A program made the position numbers and the translations under genes. 64,000 nt of DNA, taken from assembly GCF_003391095.1 (NCBI RefSeq), contig NZ_CP031447.1, forward strand, positions 496,001 through 560,000, read 5' to 3'. Below, one piece after another: positions 16,667 to 26,047 of the stretch. Positions within the stretch are counted from its first letter, which is position 1, and every line of letters begins with the position of its first letter. The stretch is from Austwickia chelonae. Lineage in GTDB: Bacteria; Actinomycetota; Actinomycetes; Actinomycetales; Dermatophilaceae. The notes below the pieces were generated by a model. It worked only from the letters and a program-made list of their open reading frames with translations, had not been told where the DNA came from and made no database searches.

Positions 16667-19537
16667 GTGGCAGGTAGTGCAGCTCGGCGGCTCGTGATCG
16701 TGGAGTCGCCGACCAAGGTGAAGTCGATCGCGGGGTACCTCGGTGAGGGGTACACGGTTCAATCGTCCTTCGGTCATATCCGTGACCTGCCCAATCCGTC
16801 GGAGATGCCTGCCGACATGAAGAAAGGCCCCTACGGGCGTTTCGCGGTCGACGTCGAGAACGGTTTCGACCCCTACTATGTCGTCGACGCCGACAAGAAA
16901 CGGCAGGTCAGCGAGCTGAAGAAGGCGCTGAAGGAGTCGGACGAACTCCTCCTGGCCACTGATGAGGACCGGGAGGGCGAGGCCATCGCCTGGCATCTCC
17001 TGGAGGTGCTCAAGCCGAAGGTGCCGGTGCGCCGCATGGTCTTCCACGAGATCACCAAGGAAGCCATCCAGCGGGCCGTCAACGAGACCCGTGACCTGGA
17101 CACCCGCCTGGTCGACGCCCAGGAGACCCGGCGCATCCTCGACCGGCTCTACGGGTACGAGGTCAGCCCGGTGCTCTGGCGCAAGGTGCGTCAGGGGCTC
17201 AGCGCGGGCCGGGTGCAGTCCGTGGTGACCCGGATGGTGGTCGAACGCGAACGGGAACGCATGGCCTTCCGGTCGGCGTCCTACTGGGATGTCGACGGAG
17301 TCTTCGCGGTCGGCAAGGAGGTCTTCGAGGCCCGACTGGCGAGTGTGGACGGTGCGCGGGTCGCGGCCGGCCGTGACTTCGACGACACCGGGCGGTTGAA
17401 GAACGACGCTCTGGTGCATCTCGACGAGCAGTCCGCCACGGCGGTCGCTGCGGCGGCGGTCGCGTCGTCCGCGACGGTCACCGAGGTCACCGAGAAGCCG
17501 TACACCCGCCGCCCCTACGCCCCGTTCACCACGTCGACCCTGCAGCAGGAAGCCGGGCGCAAGCTGCGGATGACTGCCCGGACCTGTATGTCGGTGGCCC
17601 AGCGTCTCTATGAGGGCGGGTTCATCACCTATATGCGTACCGACTCCACCACCTTGTCCGAGTCGGCGCTCACCGCGGCTCGGACGCAGGCTCGCGACAT
17701 GTACGGCGCGGAGTACGTCCCGGACAGCCCCCGCCGCTACGAGAAGAAGGTCAAGAACGCGCAGGAGGCCCACGAGGCGATCCGTCCGGCCGGTGACCGT
17801 TTCCGCACCCCCGCGCAGATCGCCGGGGAGCTGCGCGGCCAGGAGTTCGACCTGTACGAACTGATCTGGAAACGCACCGTGGCTTCCCAGATGTCCGACG
17901 CCCGCGGTTCGACGGCGACGGTACGGCTCGGGGTCGAGCTGGCGAAGGCGCCCTTCTCCCGGGCCGAGTTCAGCGTCAGCGGCACCGTCATCACCTTCCG
18001 CGGTTTCCTCGCCGCCTACGAGGAGGGCCGGGACGAGGAGGAGACCGCGAAAGCCGCCGGCCGCGAGCAGGAACGGCGCCTGCCGAAGGTCGGTGTCGGC
18101 GTGGCGGCGCAGGTGCGGGACAGCCGCGCCGAGGGCCACGAGACCACGCCGCCCGCCCGGTACACCGAAGCGTCCTTGGTCGCGGCGATGGAGGAGAAAG
18201 GTATCGGCCGTCCCTCGACCTATGCGGCGACCATCGCCACCGTCCAGGACCGCGGCTATGTCGCCAAACGCGGTTCGGCCCTGGCCCCGACCTGGCTGGC
18301 CTTCGCGGTCACCCAGCTGCTCGAGGTGCACTTCCCCGTCCTGGTCGACTACGAGTTCACCGCCCGGATGGAGGCTGATCTCGACGAGATCGCCGGCGGC
18401 GGGCTGGCCCGGGTCGACTGGTTGAACCGCTTCTACTTCGGCGACGAGGCCACCAGCGTCGAAGGGCTGCGGCATCTGGTCGACGACCTGGGCGAGATCG
18501 ACGCCCGCGAGATCTCCACCATCCCGTTGGGCGACGGCATGGTCGTCCGGGTCGGCCGCTACGGCCCCTATGTGGAAGAGCTGGCTGCGGCCGGTGGCCA
18601 GGGCCCCGCGGAGGCCACTCCCGCCGCGAAGGCCACTCCCGCCGCGAAGGACACCGACGAAGAAGGCGCCGTGGTGAAGAACCGCCGCGCCACCATCAAC
18701 GACGACATCCCCCCGGCGGACATGACCCCGGCCATGGCCCGGGAGCTGTTGGACGTCGCCTCCGACGACGGCCGTGAACTGGGCACCCACCCGGAGAGCG
18801 GGCGTACCGTCGTCGCCAGAGCCGGCCGGTACGGCCCCTACGTCTCCGAGATGCTCACCGCCGAGGAAGAAGCACTCAAGGGCAAGGCCAAACCGAAGCC
18901 GCGCACCGCTTCCCTGTTCAAGAGCATGGACCTGGCCACCGTCGACCTCGACACCGCGCTGCAACTGATGAGCCTGCCGCGCGTCCTCGGCACCGACGCC
19001 GAGGGGGTGGAGATCACTGCCCAGAACGGCCGCTACGGCCCCTACCTGAAGAAGGGCACCGACTCCCGCTCCCTCGCCGGGGAGGATCAGATCTTCGAGA
19101 TCACCCTCGAAGAGGCCCTGGCGATCTACGCCCAGCCCAAACAGCGCGGCCGGGCAGCCGCCAAGCCGCCCCTGGCACAGTTCGACGCCGACCCGGTCAG
19201 CGGGCGTCCCGTCGTCGTCAAGGACGGCCGCTTCGGCCCCTATGTCACCGACGGCGAGACCAATGCGACCCTGCGCCGCGACGACGACATCGAGACCTTG
19301 ACCGCCGAACGGGCGTACGAACTCCTCGCCGAGAAACGCGCCAAGGGCCCCAGCACCCGCAAACGGGCCACGAAGAAGACCGCCACCAAGAAGGCCACGA
19401 CCAAGAAGACGACGGCGAAGAAGACGACGGCGAAGAAGACCACCGCCCAGAAAACCGCGGCCAAGAAGAGCACCACGAAGAAGACCGCCACCAAGAAAGC
19501 CGCCCCCGCAGCGGAGAAGACCGACAAGGACGCCTGA
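16667..19537 (+). CDS. topA: DNA topoisomerase I (type IA)
   Basis: A 956-residue enzyme that relaxes negative supercoils. The TOPRIM domain is seen in RLVIVESPTKVKSIAGYL and LLATDEDREGEAIAWHLLE. The catalytic Tyr is in GFITYMRTDSTTL at about residue 322. The C-terminal half holds repeated topo_C modules (each with GRYGPY or GRFGPY) and ends in a Lys/Thr/Ala-rich tail of about 60 residues. As in other actinobacteria, there are no zinc fingers. The GTG at 16667 is chosen because GAGGAACAGGG stands just before it; a GTG at 16643 is in frame but would place that site inside the gene. Confidence 0.96.
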   Translation: MAGSAARRLVIVESPTKVKSIAGYLGEGYTVQSSFGHIRDLPNPSEMPADMKKGPYGRFAVDVENGFDPYYVVDADKKRQVSELKKALKESDELLLATDEDREGEAIAWHLLEVLKPKVPVRRMVFHEITKEAIQRAVNETRDLDTRLVDAQETRRILDRLYGYEVSPVLWRKVRQGLSAGRVQSVVTRMVVERERERMAFRSASYWDVDGVFAVGKEVFEARLASVDGARVAAGRDFDDTGRLKNDALVHLDEQSATAVAAAAVASSATVTEVTEKPYTRRPYAPFTTSTLQQEAGRKLRMTARTCMSVAQRLYEGGFITYMRTDSTTLSESALTAARTQARDMYGAEYVPDSPRRYEKKVKNAQEAHEAIRPAGDRFRTPAQIAGELRGQEFDLYELIWKRTVASQMSDARGSTATVRLGVELAKAPFSRAEFSVSGTVITFRGFLAAYEEGRDEEETAKAAGREQERRLPKVGVGVAAQVRDSRAEGHETTPPARYTEASLVAAMEEKGIGRPSTYAATIATVQDRGYVAKRGSALAPTWLAFAVTQLLEVHFPVLVDYEFTARMEADLDEIAGGGLARVDWLNRFYFGDEATSVEGLRHLVDDLGEIDAREISTIPLGDGMVVRVGRYGPYVEELAAAGGQGPAEATPAAKATPAAKDTDEEGAVVKNRRATINDDIPPADMTPAMARELLDVASDDGRELGTHPESGRTVVARAGRYGPYVSEMLTAEEEALKGKAKPKPRTASLFKSMDLATVDLDTALQLMSLPRVLGTDAEGVEITAQNGRYGPYLKKGTDSRSLAGEDQIFEITLEEALAIYAQPKQRGRAAAKPPLAQFDADPVSGRPVVVKDGRFGPYVTDGETNATLRRDDDIETLTAERAYELLAEKRAKGPSTRKRATKKTATKKATTKKTTAKKTTAKKTTAQKTAAKKSTTKKTATKKAAPAAEKTDKDA

Positions 19538-19558
19538 ACCCGAACGACCTGCAACGAC

Positions 19559-19615
19559 TCTCACCGGTGTGCTCAAGGCCCCTGGACCTCTGGCCGATGA
19601 GCACACCGGGTGAGA
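19559..19615 (+). terminator. Long hairpin after topA
   Basis: A 16-base left arm (19559-19574) pairs with a 17-base right arm (19599-19615) with a single bulged base, around an inner GGCC/GGCC pairing. It separates topA from the small gene at 19656 and is a likely terminator or processing structure. Confidence 0.6.
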
Positions 19616-19655
19616 CATCACAGGTCACCCGAACCACCAGGGAACAGGAGAAGAC

Positions 19656-19847
19656 ATGGACGTCGCCGCACTGGCCGCCACAGTCCTCGACGGACGCACC
19701 CAGGCCGCCGTTCAGGACGCCCAAGTATCCGTGCTCAAAAAAGCACTGAACACCGAACAACAAGCCGCGACCAAACTCCTCGACACGCTGGCCCTGCCTC
19801 TCGCCACCGAGGGCAGCCTCGGCCGCAACGTCAACACCTACGCCTGA
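19656..19847 (+). CDS. Small YjfB-like putative motility protein
   Basis: A 63-residue protein beginning MDVAALAATVLDGRTQAAVQ, with the core VSVLKKALNTEQQAATKLLDTL. This pattern (M-D-[VI]-A-A-L at the start, then a Gln/Ala-rich stretch and a [VI]-x-V-L-K-K-A-L helix) matches the YjfB/PF14070 family, named for a Bacillus motility-linked protein of unknown mechanism. The ATG has GGAACAGGAGAAG upstream. It stands alone between two hairpins, so it is probably a single-gene transcript. No flagellar genes are in the window. Confidence 0.72.
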   Translation: MDVAALAATVLDGRTQAAVQDAQVSVLKKALNTEQQAATKLLDTLALPLATEGSLGRNVNTYA

Positions 19848-19856
19848 CCCGGCCGA

Positions 19857-19880
19857 TGCACGGACCCCTCGCTCCGTGCA
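19857..19880 (+). terminator. Hairpin after the YjfB-like gene
   Basis: TGCACGGA (19857-19864) and TCCGTGCA (19873-19880) form a perfect 8-base stem with an 8-base loop, directly between the small gene and tmk. Confidence 0.5.
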
Positions 19881-19911
19881 CATGTCGGCAGGCTCCCCTA
19901 GGCTTGCCGAC

Positions 19912-20580
19912 GTGAACGATGCGGACCAGCCAGAGAACACGCGCGCCCCTCGGACACGAGGCGTCCTCATCGCCTTCGAAGGTGGCGACGGCGCCGGAAA
20001 ATCCACCCAGATAGCCCGGCTCACCCGCTGGCTCGACGCCCGCGGACGTGACCTCGTCGTCACCCGCGAACCCGGCGGCACCGAACTCGGCAGACAGGTC
20101 AGGGACGTCCTCCTCCACGGCGGAGCAGTCTCCGCCCGCGCCGAGGCCCTCCTCTTCGCCGCCGACCGCGCCCACCACGTCGACACCGTCATCCGGCCCG
20201 CGCTCGCCTCAGGCAAAGACGTCATCACCGACCGGTTCATGGACTCCTCCATCGCCTACCAGGGCGCCGGCCGCGACCTGGGCGCCCAAGAGGTCAAAGA
20301 ACTCTCCCTGTGGGCCACCGGCGGGCTCCTCCCCGACCTCACCGTCCTCCTCGACGTCCCCGTCGACATCGCCCAAGCCCGCCGCAATCGCACCCCCGAC
20401 CGGATGGAAGCGGAATCCGTCCGCTTCCACGAAACCGTCCGAGGACACTTCCTCGCCCTCGCACACGCCGACCCCCAGCGCTATCTCGTCGTCGACGGCT
20501 CAGCGACCTCCGACGAGATCGCCACCATCGTCACCACCCGGCTGGAGGCCACCGGATGGTTCGGGGCGGCGACCACGTGA
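19912..20580 (+). CDS. tmk: Thymidylate kinase
   Basis: A 222-residue dTMP kinase. The P-loop is FEGGDGAGKST, followed by the DR(E/Y)-type segment TREPGGTELG and the lid region. VITDRFMDSSIAYQGAGR is the family signature. It makes dTDP for DNA synthesis. The GTG at 19912 is preferred to an in-frame ATG at 19876, which lies in the preceding hairpin. It overlaps holB by 4 bases. Confidence 0.95.
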   Translation: MNDADQPENTRAPRTRGVLIAFEGGDGAGKSTQIARLTRWLDARGRDLVVTREPGGTELGRQVRDVLLHGGAVSARAEALLFAADRAHHVDTVIRPALASGKDVITDRFMDSSIAYQGAGRDLGAQEVKELSLWATGGLLPDLTVLLDVPVDIAQARRNRTPDRMEAESVRFHETVRGHFLALAHADPQRYLVVDGSATSDEIATIVTTRLEATGWFGAATT

Positions 20581-21722
20581 CCGTCTGGGACGACCTCGTC
20601 GGCCAAACCCACGTCGTCGGCACCCTCGGACAGGCGGTCACCGACCCCGCCGCGATGACCCACGCCTGGCTGCTCACCGGCCCCCCAGGCTCCGGGATCA
20701 CCACCGCCGCCCGAGCCTTCGCCGCCGCCCTCGAATGCCCCCGAGGCGGCTGCGGAGACTGCCGCGACTGCCGCACCGCCACCGACGGCACCCACGCCGA
20801 CGTCGAGATCCTCACCACCGAAGGGCTCTCCATCAGAGTCGAACAAGCCCGCGCGCTCGCCTCGACGGCAGCGTTACGGCCGTCGGTCGGTCCCTGGCGG
20901 GTCCTCGTCGTGGAAGACGCCGACCGGCTCACCGAACGCGCCGCGGACGCCCTTCTGAAGGCCCTGGAAGAGCCCGCCTCCCGCACGGTGTGGCTGCTGT
21001 GCGCACCTTCACCGCAAGACGTCATCGTCACCATCCGCAGTAGATCCCGGCACCTGCGGCTGCGCACCCCACCGGTCGACGGCGTCGCCGAACTCGTCCG
21101 GCGCAGACATGGCGTCGACCCCGAGCTGGCGCTCTCCGCCGCCCGTGCAGCCCACGGACACATCGATGCCGCTTGTCGCTTCGCTCTCGACGAAGACGCC
21201 CGCCACCGGCGCGCGGAGATCATCCGGCTCACCGGCCGTATCCGCACCGTCCCCGACGCCGTCGACGCCGCCGCGAAGATCATCGCCGTCACCGCCGAAG
21301 AGACCGGGTCAGCGGCCACCGACCGCAATACCCAAGAACGCACCCGCCTCCTGGAGACCCTCGGCGTCGACCCGGCCGCCCGTACCCAACCCCCGCACGT
21401 GCGGTCCCAGCTCGCTGCCCTCGACAAAGAACAGAAGGCCCGCGCAACCCGACACTCACGCGATGTCATCGACCGCGCACTGGTCGACCTGCTTTCCGTC
21501 TATCGAGACGCCCTGGCTCTACATTTCGGACGCACCGTCCCCCTGATGAACGAAGACTTCCAACCCGAGATCGAGCACCTCGCCGAGGCCCTCTCACCCG
21601 AGGGAGTGCTCGCTGCCGTCGATGCTGTCGGGCAGGCGCGGGAACGCATCTCTGCGAACGTCCCTCCGCTGTTGGCCTTGGAGGCGATGGCCATTTCCCT
21701 GCAGACGTCCGACAGGCGTTGA
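20577..21722 (+). CDS. holB: DNA polymerase III delta' subunit (clamp loader)
   Basis: A 381-residue AAA+ protein. The N-terminal domain has GPPGSGITTAARAFA, where the P-loop lysine is replaced by Ile, consistent with delta' not being an active ATPase. A cysteine cluster (ECPRGGCGDCRDC) forms the zinc-binding module. VLVVEDADRLTERAADALLK and LEEPASRTVWLL follow the usual order. The GTG start at 20577 overlaps the tmk stop (GTGA), an arrangement conserved in actinobacteria. Confidence 0.93.
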   Translation: MTVWDDLVGQTHVVGTLGQAVTDPAAMTHAWLLTGPPGSGITTAARAFAAALECPRGGCGDCRDCRTATDGTHADVEILTTEGLSIRVEQARALASTAALRPSVGPWRVLVVEDADRLTERAADALLKALEEPASRTVWLLCAPSPQDVIVTIRSRSRHLRLRTPPVDGVAELVRRRHGVDPELALSAARAAHGHIDAACRFALDEDARHRRAEIIRLTGRIRTVPDAVDAAAKIIAVTAEETGSAATDRNTQERTRLLETLGVDPAARTQPPHVRSQLAALDKEQKARATRHSRDVIDRALVDLLSVYRDALALHFGRTVPLMNEDFQPEIEHLAEALSPEGVLAAVDAVGQARERISANVPPLLALEAMAISLQTSDRR

Positions 21723-21813
21723 CGAGCACAGATCGGCATGGGCGATCACGAACTCCCCATGTTTTATAGGTAGTCTCGGACGACAGATCCGGGCGACAGG
21801 AGTGGGACACGTG

Positions 21814-23388
21814 ATGCACACCGGAGCACAGGAAGGCCGTGCCGGCCGGAGGCGCCACATACCTGTGGTCCTGGCCCTGAGTGTGGCGATGGTCTGCTCG
21901 GCCTGTACCGGCGGTCCCCTGGGAGGCAAGCAGGCGGCGTCGACCCCGGCGGGTAGCAGCAGTGATGCTGCGACGCCGCCACCAGGGCGGGAGAAGCTGA
22001 CCAAGTTCTACAAACAATCCGTCCAGTGGGAGGACTGCGACAACGCGAAATGCGGCTGGTTGACCGTCCCCGTCGATTACGAGAAACCGGACGGCGAGAC
22101 CCTGAAGTTGCGGATGTTGCGCGTCCCGGCGCAGGGCGAGGCCAAGGGCGCGCTCTTCGTCAACCCGGGCGGCCCGGGCGCATCGGCCACCGACTATGCG
22201 AAGTTGGCCACCTACATCGTGTCGCCGCACGTCCGCCAGTCGTACGACGTGGTGGGCGTCGACCCGCGGGGCGTCGGCAAGTCGAATCCGATCGTCTGCC
22301 TGGACGACCAGCAGGCCGATGAGATGTTCGCCTTCGACCCGACGCCGGACGACCCGGCGGAGAATGCACAGGCGGAGACGATCGCGAAGCAGTTCGGGCA
22401 GGCCTGCCAGAGCAAGTACCCGAACCTGTTGCCGCACCTGTCGACGAACAATGTCGTCAAGGACATGGACATCGCCCGGGCGGCGTTGGGGCAACGCCAG
22501 ATGACGTACATGGGCAAGTCGTACGGCACCTTCATCGGCGCTCTGTACGCGGAGCAGTTCCCGAAGCAGGTGGGCCGGTTCGTCCTCGACGGGGCGATCG
22601 CCCCTGATCTGACGGAGAAGGAGCTGACCTTCGGGCAGGCCGAAGGTTTCGAGACGGCGACCCGCGCCTATGTCGCCGACTGTGTGAAGAAGGGCTCCTG
22701 CCCGTTGGGTGGCAGCGTCGACGAGGGCATGCAGTCGCTGCGGGACATGTTGAAACGTCTCGACAGCCAGCCGGTGCCGGTGAAGGGCGACGAGCGGGTC
22801 AAGCAGTTGACCGAGGGGTGGGCGTCGATCGGGTTGGCGTCGGCGATGTACGCCGAACAGAAGTGGCCGGAACTCACGAAAGCATTGCGTGGCATCAAAG
22901 CCGGCGATGGCACCGACATGTTCACCTTGGCCTCGGGCTATGTCGACCGTGACAAGAGCGGCCGGTACACCGGCAACCTGATGCAGGTCATCTCCGCGGT
23001 GAACTGCCTGGACCACCCGGCGGAGAAACAGACGAAGGAACAACGCGAAGCCCGGATCGCCGAAGCGAAGAAGATCGCCCCGACATGGGGTGCGTACATG
23101 GCGGGCACTTCGTACACGTGCGCGAACTGGCCTGCCCCGGCCGACGGCAAACCCCGCAAGATCGCTGCCGAGGGGGCGAACCCGATCATGGTGGTCGGCA
23201 CGACCCGCGACCCGGCGACCCCCTACGCCTGGTCCGAACGGCTCGCCAAACAGCTGAAGAGCAGCCGCCTGGTCACCTACGACGGCGACGGACACACCGC
23301 GTACATGCGGAGCAACCGCTGCGTGCACCAGGCCGTCGACGACTACTTCCTCCACGGCAAGGTGCCCGACCACGACGTGAAGTGCTGA
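21814..23388 (+). CDS. Secreted alpha/beta-hydrolase lipoprotein, tripeptidyl-aminopeptidase (SlpD/Tap) type
   Basis: A 524-residue protein with a lipoprotein signal (basic start, hydrophobic VVLALSVAMVCSAC with the lipobox Cys at about residue 32). The hydrolase fold has the oxyanion region FVNPGGPGASATDY, the nucleophile elbow GKSYGTFIG, and a C-terminal TAP-like domain with DPATPYAWSERLAKQLKSS and the catalytic His in DGDGHTAY. It probably removes peptides from N termini outside the cell. A GTG at 21811 is an equally good start. The gene ends just before tRNA-Thr. Confidence 0.87.
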   Translation: MHTGAQEGRAGRRRHIPVVLALSVAMVCSACTGGPLGGKQAASTPAGSSSDAATPPPGREKLTKFYKQSVQWEDCDNAKCGWLTVPVDYEKPDGETLKLRMLRVPAQGEAKGALFVNPGGPGASATDYAKLATYIVSPHVRQSYDVVGVDPRGVGKSNPIVCLDDQQADEMFAFDPTPDDPAENAQAETIAKQFGQACQSKYPNLLPHLSTNNVVKDMDIARAALGQRQMTYMGKSYGTFIGALYAEQFPKQVGRFVLDGAIAPDLTEKELTFGQAEGFETATRAYVADCVKKGSCPLGGSVDEGMQSLRDMLKRLDSQPVPVKGDERVKQLTEGWASIGLASAMYAEQKWPELTKALRGIKAGDGTDMFTLASGYVDRDKSGRYTGNLMQVISAVNCLDHPAEKQTKEQREARIAEAKKIAPTWGAYMAGTSYTCANWPAPADGKPRKIAAEGANPIMVVGTTRDPATPYAWSERLAKQLKSSRLVTYDGDGHTAYMRSNRCVHQAVDDYFLHGKVPDHDVKC

Positions 23389-23416
23389 CCGGAGCACTGA
23401 CCCGCAGCCGGACGCT

Positions 23417-23445
23417 TTGGAGCTGACCCTCCCCGTACGTATACT
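23417..23445 (+). promoter_or_regulatory. Predicted promoter of tRNA-Thr
   Basis: TTGGAG (23417-23422) and TATACT (23440-23445) are separated by 17 bases. Transcription would begin near 23452, about 36 bases before the mature tRNA. Confidence 0.6.
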
Positions 23446-23487
23446 GGGGAGCCGCATCCTCGTTCGCTCACGCGAACGCGGGCGTCT

Positions 23488-23561
23488 GCCGCTTTAGCTC
23501 AGTCGGCCAGAGCGATTCACTCGTAATGAATAGGTCGTCGGTTCGATTCCGACAAGCGGCT
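23488..23561 (+). tRNA. tRNA-Thr (anticodon CGT)
   Basis: A 74-base cloverleaf. Acceptor arms GCCGCTT (23488-23494) and AAGCGGC (23554-23560) pair perfectly. The anticodon arm has the loop CTCGTAA with anticodon CGT, reading ACG. The T arm GTCGGTTCGATTCCGAC is standard. The base after the acceptor is T, and the following CA shows that CCA is not encoded. The gene forms the left border of an island-like region. Confidence 0.95.
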
Positions 23562-23935
23562 CAGGACAAGCCTCTCGCATTAGCGGGGGGCTTTCCTGTT
23601 GGTCGGGGGGTTGTGCCACGTCGTGGCCCGCAGCTGCGTCGAGCCGGTGCAGTCGTGCGCATCCCACAACGCTTGCAGCGTGACACGCGGACGAGCCGGG
23701 TCGATGAACGTTTCCTGATGCAGCTTCCGACGAATCTGCGCCTCGAAATCCTCAGTGTTGCGGCGACGGGCAAAGGGTCTTCGAGCGTTAACGATAGTCC
23801 GGGGTCCAGTTCCGCCCTTGCAGGGCCAAGGGCCGCCAGATGGTCGAGCAAGTCCATGAGGTCAGGCATGGTGATGCCGAGCCGCAACGTGCGCAGCTGC
23901 TCACCAGGTCCGGCCGCGACGTCGAAACTAGCCAC
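23561..23935 (-). pseudogene. Possible degenerate reading frame beside tRNA-Thr
   Basis: A 124-codon frame on the minus strand starting at a GTG. The first ~60 residues (for example MPDLMDLLDHLAALGPARAEL) look protein-like, but the rest is Arg/Pro/Cys-rich and looks like read-through of non-coding sequence; it also runs into the tRNA terminator. I do not recognise a family. It could be a decayed gene of the adjoining island or chance. The rest of 23593-24201 shows no other gene. Confidence 0.25.
23569..23592 (+). terminator. Terminator after tRNA-Thr
   Basis: AGCCTCTCGC (23569-23578) pairs with GCGGGGGGCT (23583-23592), counting G-U pairs, over a 4-base loop. A TTTCCTGTT tail follows. Confidence 0.7.
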
Positions 23936-24201
23936 GATGCCCCCATGTCCCCACGCATGCGGCTACCGGTAACGAACCGGGCATCGTCGCACAGAAAGGG
24001 CCCTAAGTCCTCTCTCTGAGTGGCCGTTGCGTGGTCCTGAGAACTGGAGAATTCCGGTCGGTGGCATGCAAGGGTGGAGCGAAGTCTTGCTCATGCCGAT
24101 GCGCGCTGCGGGGCGCGGCGAGAGACCATGTCGCCATGACAAACAACATCGGCGTGCATCACTGTGTTTTTCCCCGCTGTGGCGTTCGGATGGATAGGTA
24201 G

Positions 24202-24651
24202 ATGGCTCATAACGCAGACTCCGTCGCCCCGCGGACTGGGGCGCGGGTGATCGTGGTCGGGGGACATGACGACGAACTTGACCAACGGCTCAGCGATGAG
24301 CTCGACGCCTTCAATGCCGCCGCCATGGACACCTCGGCCGAGGAACTATCGGTCCGCGTGGAGGCGGACGGCGACCTTGTCGCCGGGGTTTCCGGGTGGA
24401 CCTGGGGTCGAGCGGCCGGGGTCGGAATGACGTGGGTCCGCGAAGACCAGCGCGGCACGGGGATCGGAGCTGCTGTGATCACCGCCTTCGAAGACGAGGC
24501 GCGGCGACGCGGTGCCGATCACTGCTTCGTCACGTCGTTCTCATTCCAAGCCCCGGCGTTCTATCAGCGGCTCGGATACGTGGAGATTTTCCGCTGGGAC
24601 GCCGTACCTACGACAGGTCAGGACGATGTTCACATGCGCAAATCACTGTGA
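24202..24651 (+). CDS. GNAT-family N-acetyltransferase
   Basis: A 149-residue acetyltransferase. The acetyl-CoA-binding motif A is seen in VREDQRGTGIGAAVITAFEDEA (R/Q-x-x-G-x-G/A type), and motif B in FQAPAFYQRLGYVEIFRWD. Substrate unknown. It lies in the region between tRNA-Thr and the IS630 element and is closed by a strong hairpin. Confidence 0.87.
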   Translation: MAHNADSVAPRTGARVIVVGGHDDELDQRLSDELDAFNAAAMDTSAEELSVRVEADGDLVAGVSGWTWGRAAGVGMTWVREDQRGTGIGAAVITAFEDEARRRGADHCFVTSFSFQAPAFYQRLGYVEIFRWDAVPTTGQDDVHMRKSL

Positions 24652-24688
24652 CCGACCTCGGGGTCGGGCGGACCGTCCCCGAGGTCGG
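24652..24688 (+). terminator. Strong hairpin after the GNAT gene
   Basis: CCGACCTCGGGG (24652-24663) and CCCCGAGGTCGG (24677-24688) form a perfect 12-base stem with a 13-base loop, starting one base after the stop codon. Confidence 0.7.
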
Positions 24689-24887
24689 CAGCGCTGCTCC
24701 TGTCTACCAGGATGCCCTGACCGCTTCTCCAGCAGTTGTAGCGGCTTGCGGCACCATCGGGGGCAAAACCATCCCTACTGGTTCAAGAGCGCCGGCTTTG
24801 CCAGCGCTGCGGCGGGGCCCCGCCCTCCGGCCTGCGGCGCTTCGCGCGCCGCCCTCCGGGCACCCCACCGCCTGGAGCATACTTCGC

Positions 24888-26047
24888 TAGTGTCGTGAGG
24901 CGGTAATACGTTGCTTGTTCGGTAGGCTTGGTGTATGCCGGGTCCTGCTGCGAAGTCTCTTGTTCTGACTGATCATGAGCGGTCGGTGCTGTCGGGGTGG
25001 GTGCGTCGGCCGACGTCGTCGGCGCGGTTGGTGCAACGGGCCTCGATCGTGTTGGCGTACGCCGAGGAGTCGTCGGTGGCCGGTGTGGCGCGGCGGGTGG
25101 GGGTCAGTGCCCCGACGGTGACCAAGTGGCGCGACCGGTTCCTGACCGAGAGGCTGAACGGGTTGGATGATGCGCCACGGCCGGGGCAGCCCCGCAAGCT
25201 GACCGACGAGCAGATCGAGACGCTGATCAGCCGCACCCTCAGCGGGGTGCCGCCGAACGGAGATACTCGCTGGTCGACTCGGTCCATGGCCAAGGACCAG
25301 GGGTTGAACCAGACCCAGGTGTCGCGGATCTGGCGGGCCTTCGGTCTCAAACCGCACGCGGTGGACTCCACCGAAGTCGTCCAAGGACCCGGCGTTCGTG
25401 GACAAGGTCCGTGACATCGTCGGCCTGTACCTGCCACCCCCGCAGAACGCCCTGGTCCTGGTGGTGGATGAGCAGTCCCAGGTCCAGGCCCTGGACCGGG
25501 CTACGCCGATCCTGCCGATGATGCCCGGCACGCCCGCGCGGGCCACCCACGACTACGTCCGCCACGGAACCACGACAGCGTTCGCGGCGATGGACATCCT
25601 CTCCGGGGCAGTCATCGCACGGAACCACCATCGCCACCGCAGTAGCGAGTTCCTGCGGTTCCTCACAGAAGTCGAGAAGGCCACTCCCAAGCACCTGGAG
25701 TTGCACCTGGTCCTGGACAACTTCCCCCGCGAGCGGGAGGTGCCCCCAGCCACGCACAAGACCCCGGCCGTGAAGGCCTGGCTACTCAAGCACCCCCGCG
25801 TGGTCCTGCACTTCACGCCCACCAGCGCGTCCTGGCACAACCTCGTCGAACGCTGGTTCGCCGAACTCACCCGCCGCAAACCCCGGCGCTCAACCCACCG
25901 CTGTGTCATCGAGCTCGAACGCGACATCGTGACCTGGACCCAGAACTGGAACAACGACCCCAAACCCTTCGTCTGGACCAAGACCACCGACCAGATCCTC
26001 GACACCCTCACCAGCTACTGCCAACGAACCAACAACTCACGACACTA
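24888..26047 (+). mobile_element. IS630-family insertion sequence (frameshifted)
   Basis: A 1160-base element bounded by perfect 12-base inverted repeats, TAGTGTCGTGAG (24888-24899) and CTCACGACACTA (26036-26047). The outer TA on each side fits the TA target duplication of the IS630/Tc1 group. It carries a transposase in two overlapping frames. The right end lies immediately next to the stop codon of the orphan gene at 26049-27626. Confidence 0.9.
24935..25414 (+). CDS. IS630-family transposase, N-terminal part
   Basis: A 159-residue frame holding the DNA-binding half: VAGVARRVGVSAPTVTKWRD is the first helix-turn-helix, and MAKDQGLNQTQVSRIWRAFG the second. After VDSTEVV the frame leaves the expected path. 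The natural continuation (SKDPAFVDKVRDIVGLYL) is in the next frame near 25380. There is no obvious slippery heptamer, so this looks like a mutation rather than programmed frameshifting, though the latter is known in the family. Confidence 0.8.
   Translation: MPGPAAKSLVLTDHERSVLSGWVRRPTSSARLVQRASIVLAYAEESSVAGVARRVGVSAPTVTKWRDRFLTERLNGLDDAPRPGQPRKLTDEQIETLISRTLSGVPPNGDTRWSTRSMAKDQGLNQTQVSRIWRAFGLKPHAVDSTEVVQGPGVRGQGP

Noticed and set aside
16613-19621. 1002-codon open frame antisense to topA
   Set aside because: It mirrors topA codon structure, is Gly/Val-rich without domains, and topA on the other strand has all catalytic motifs.
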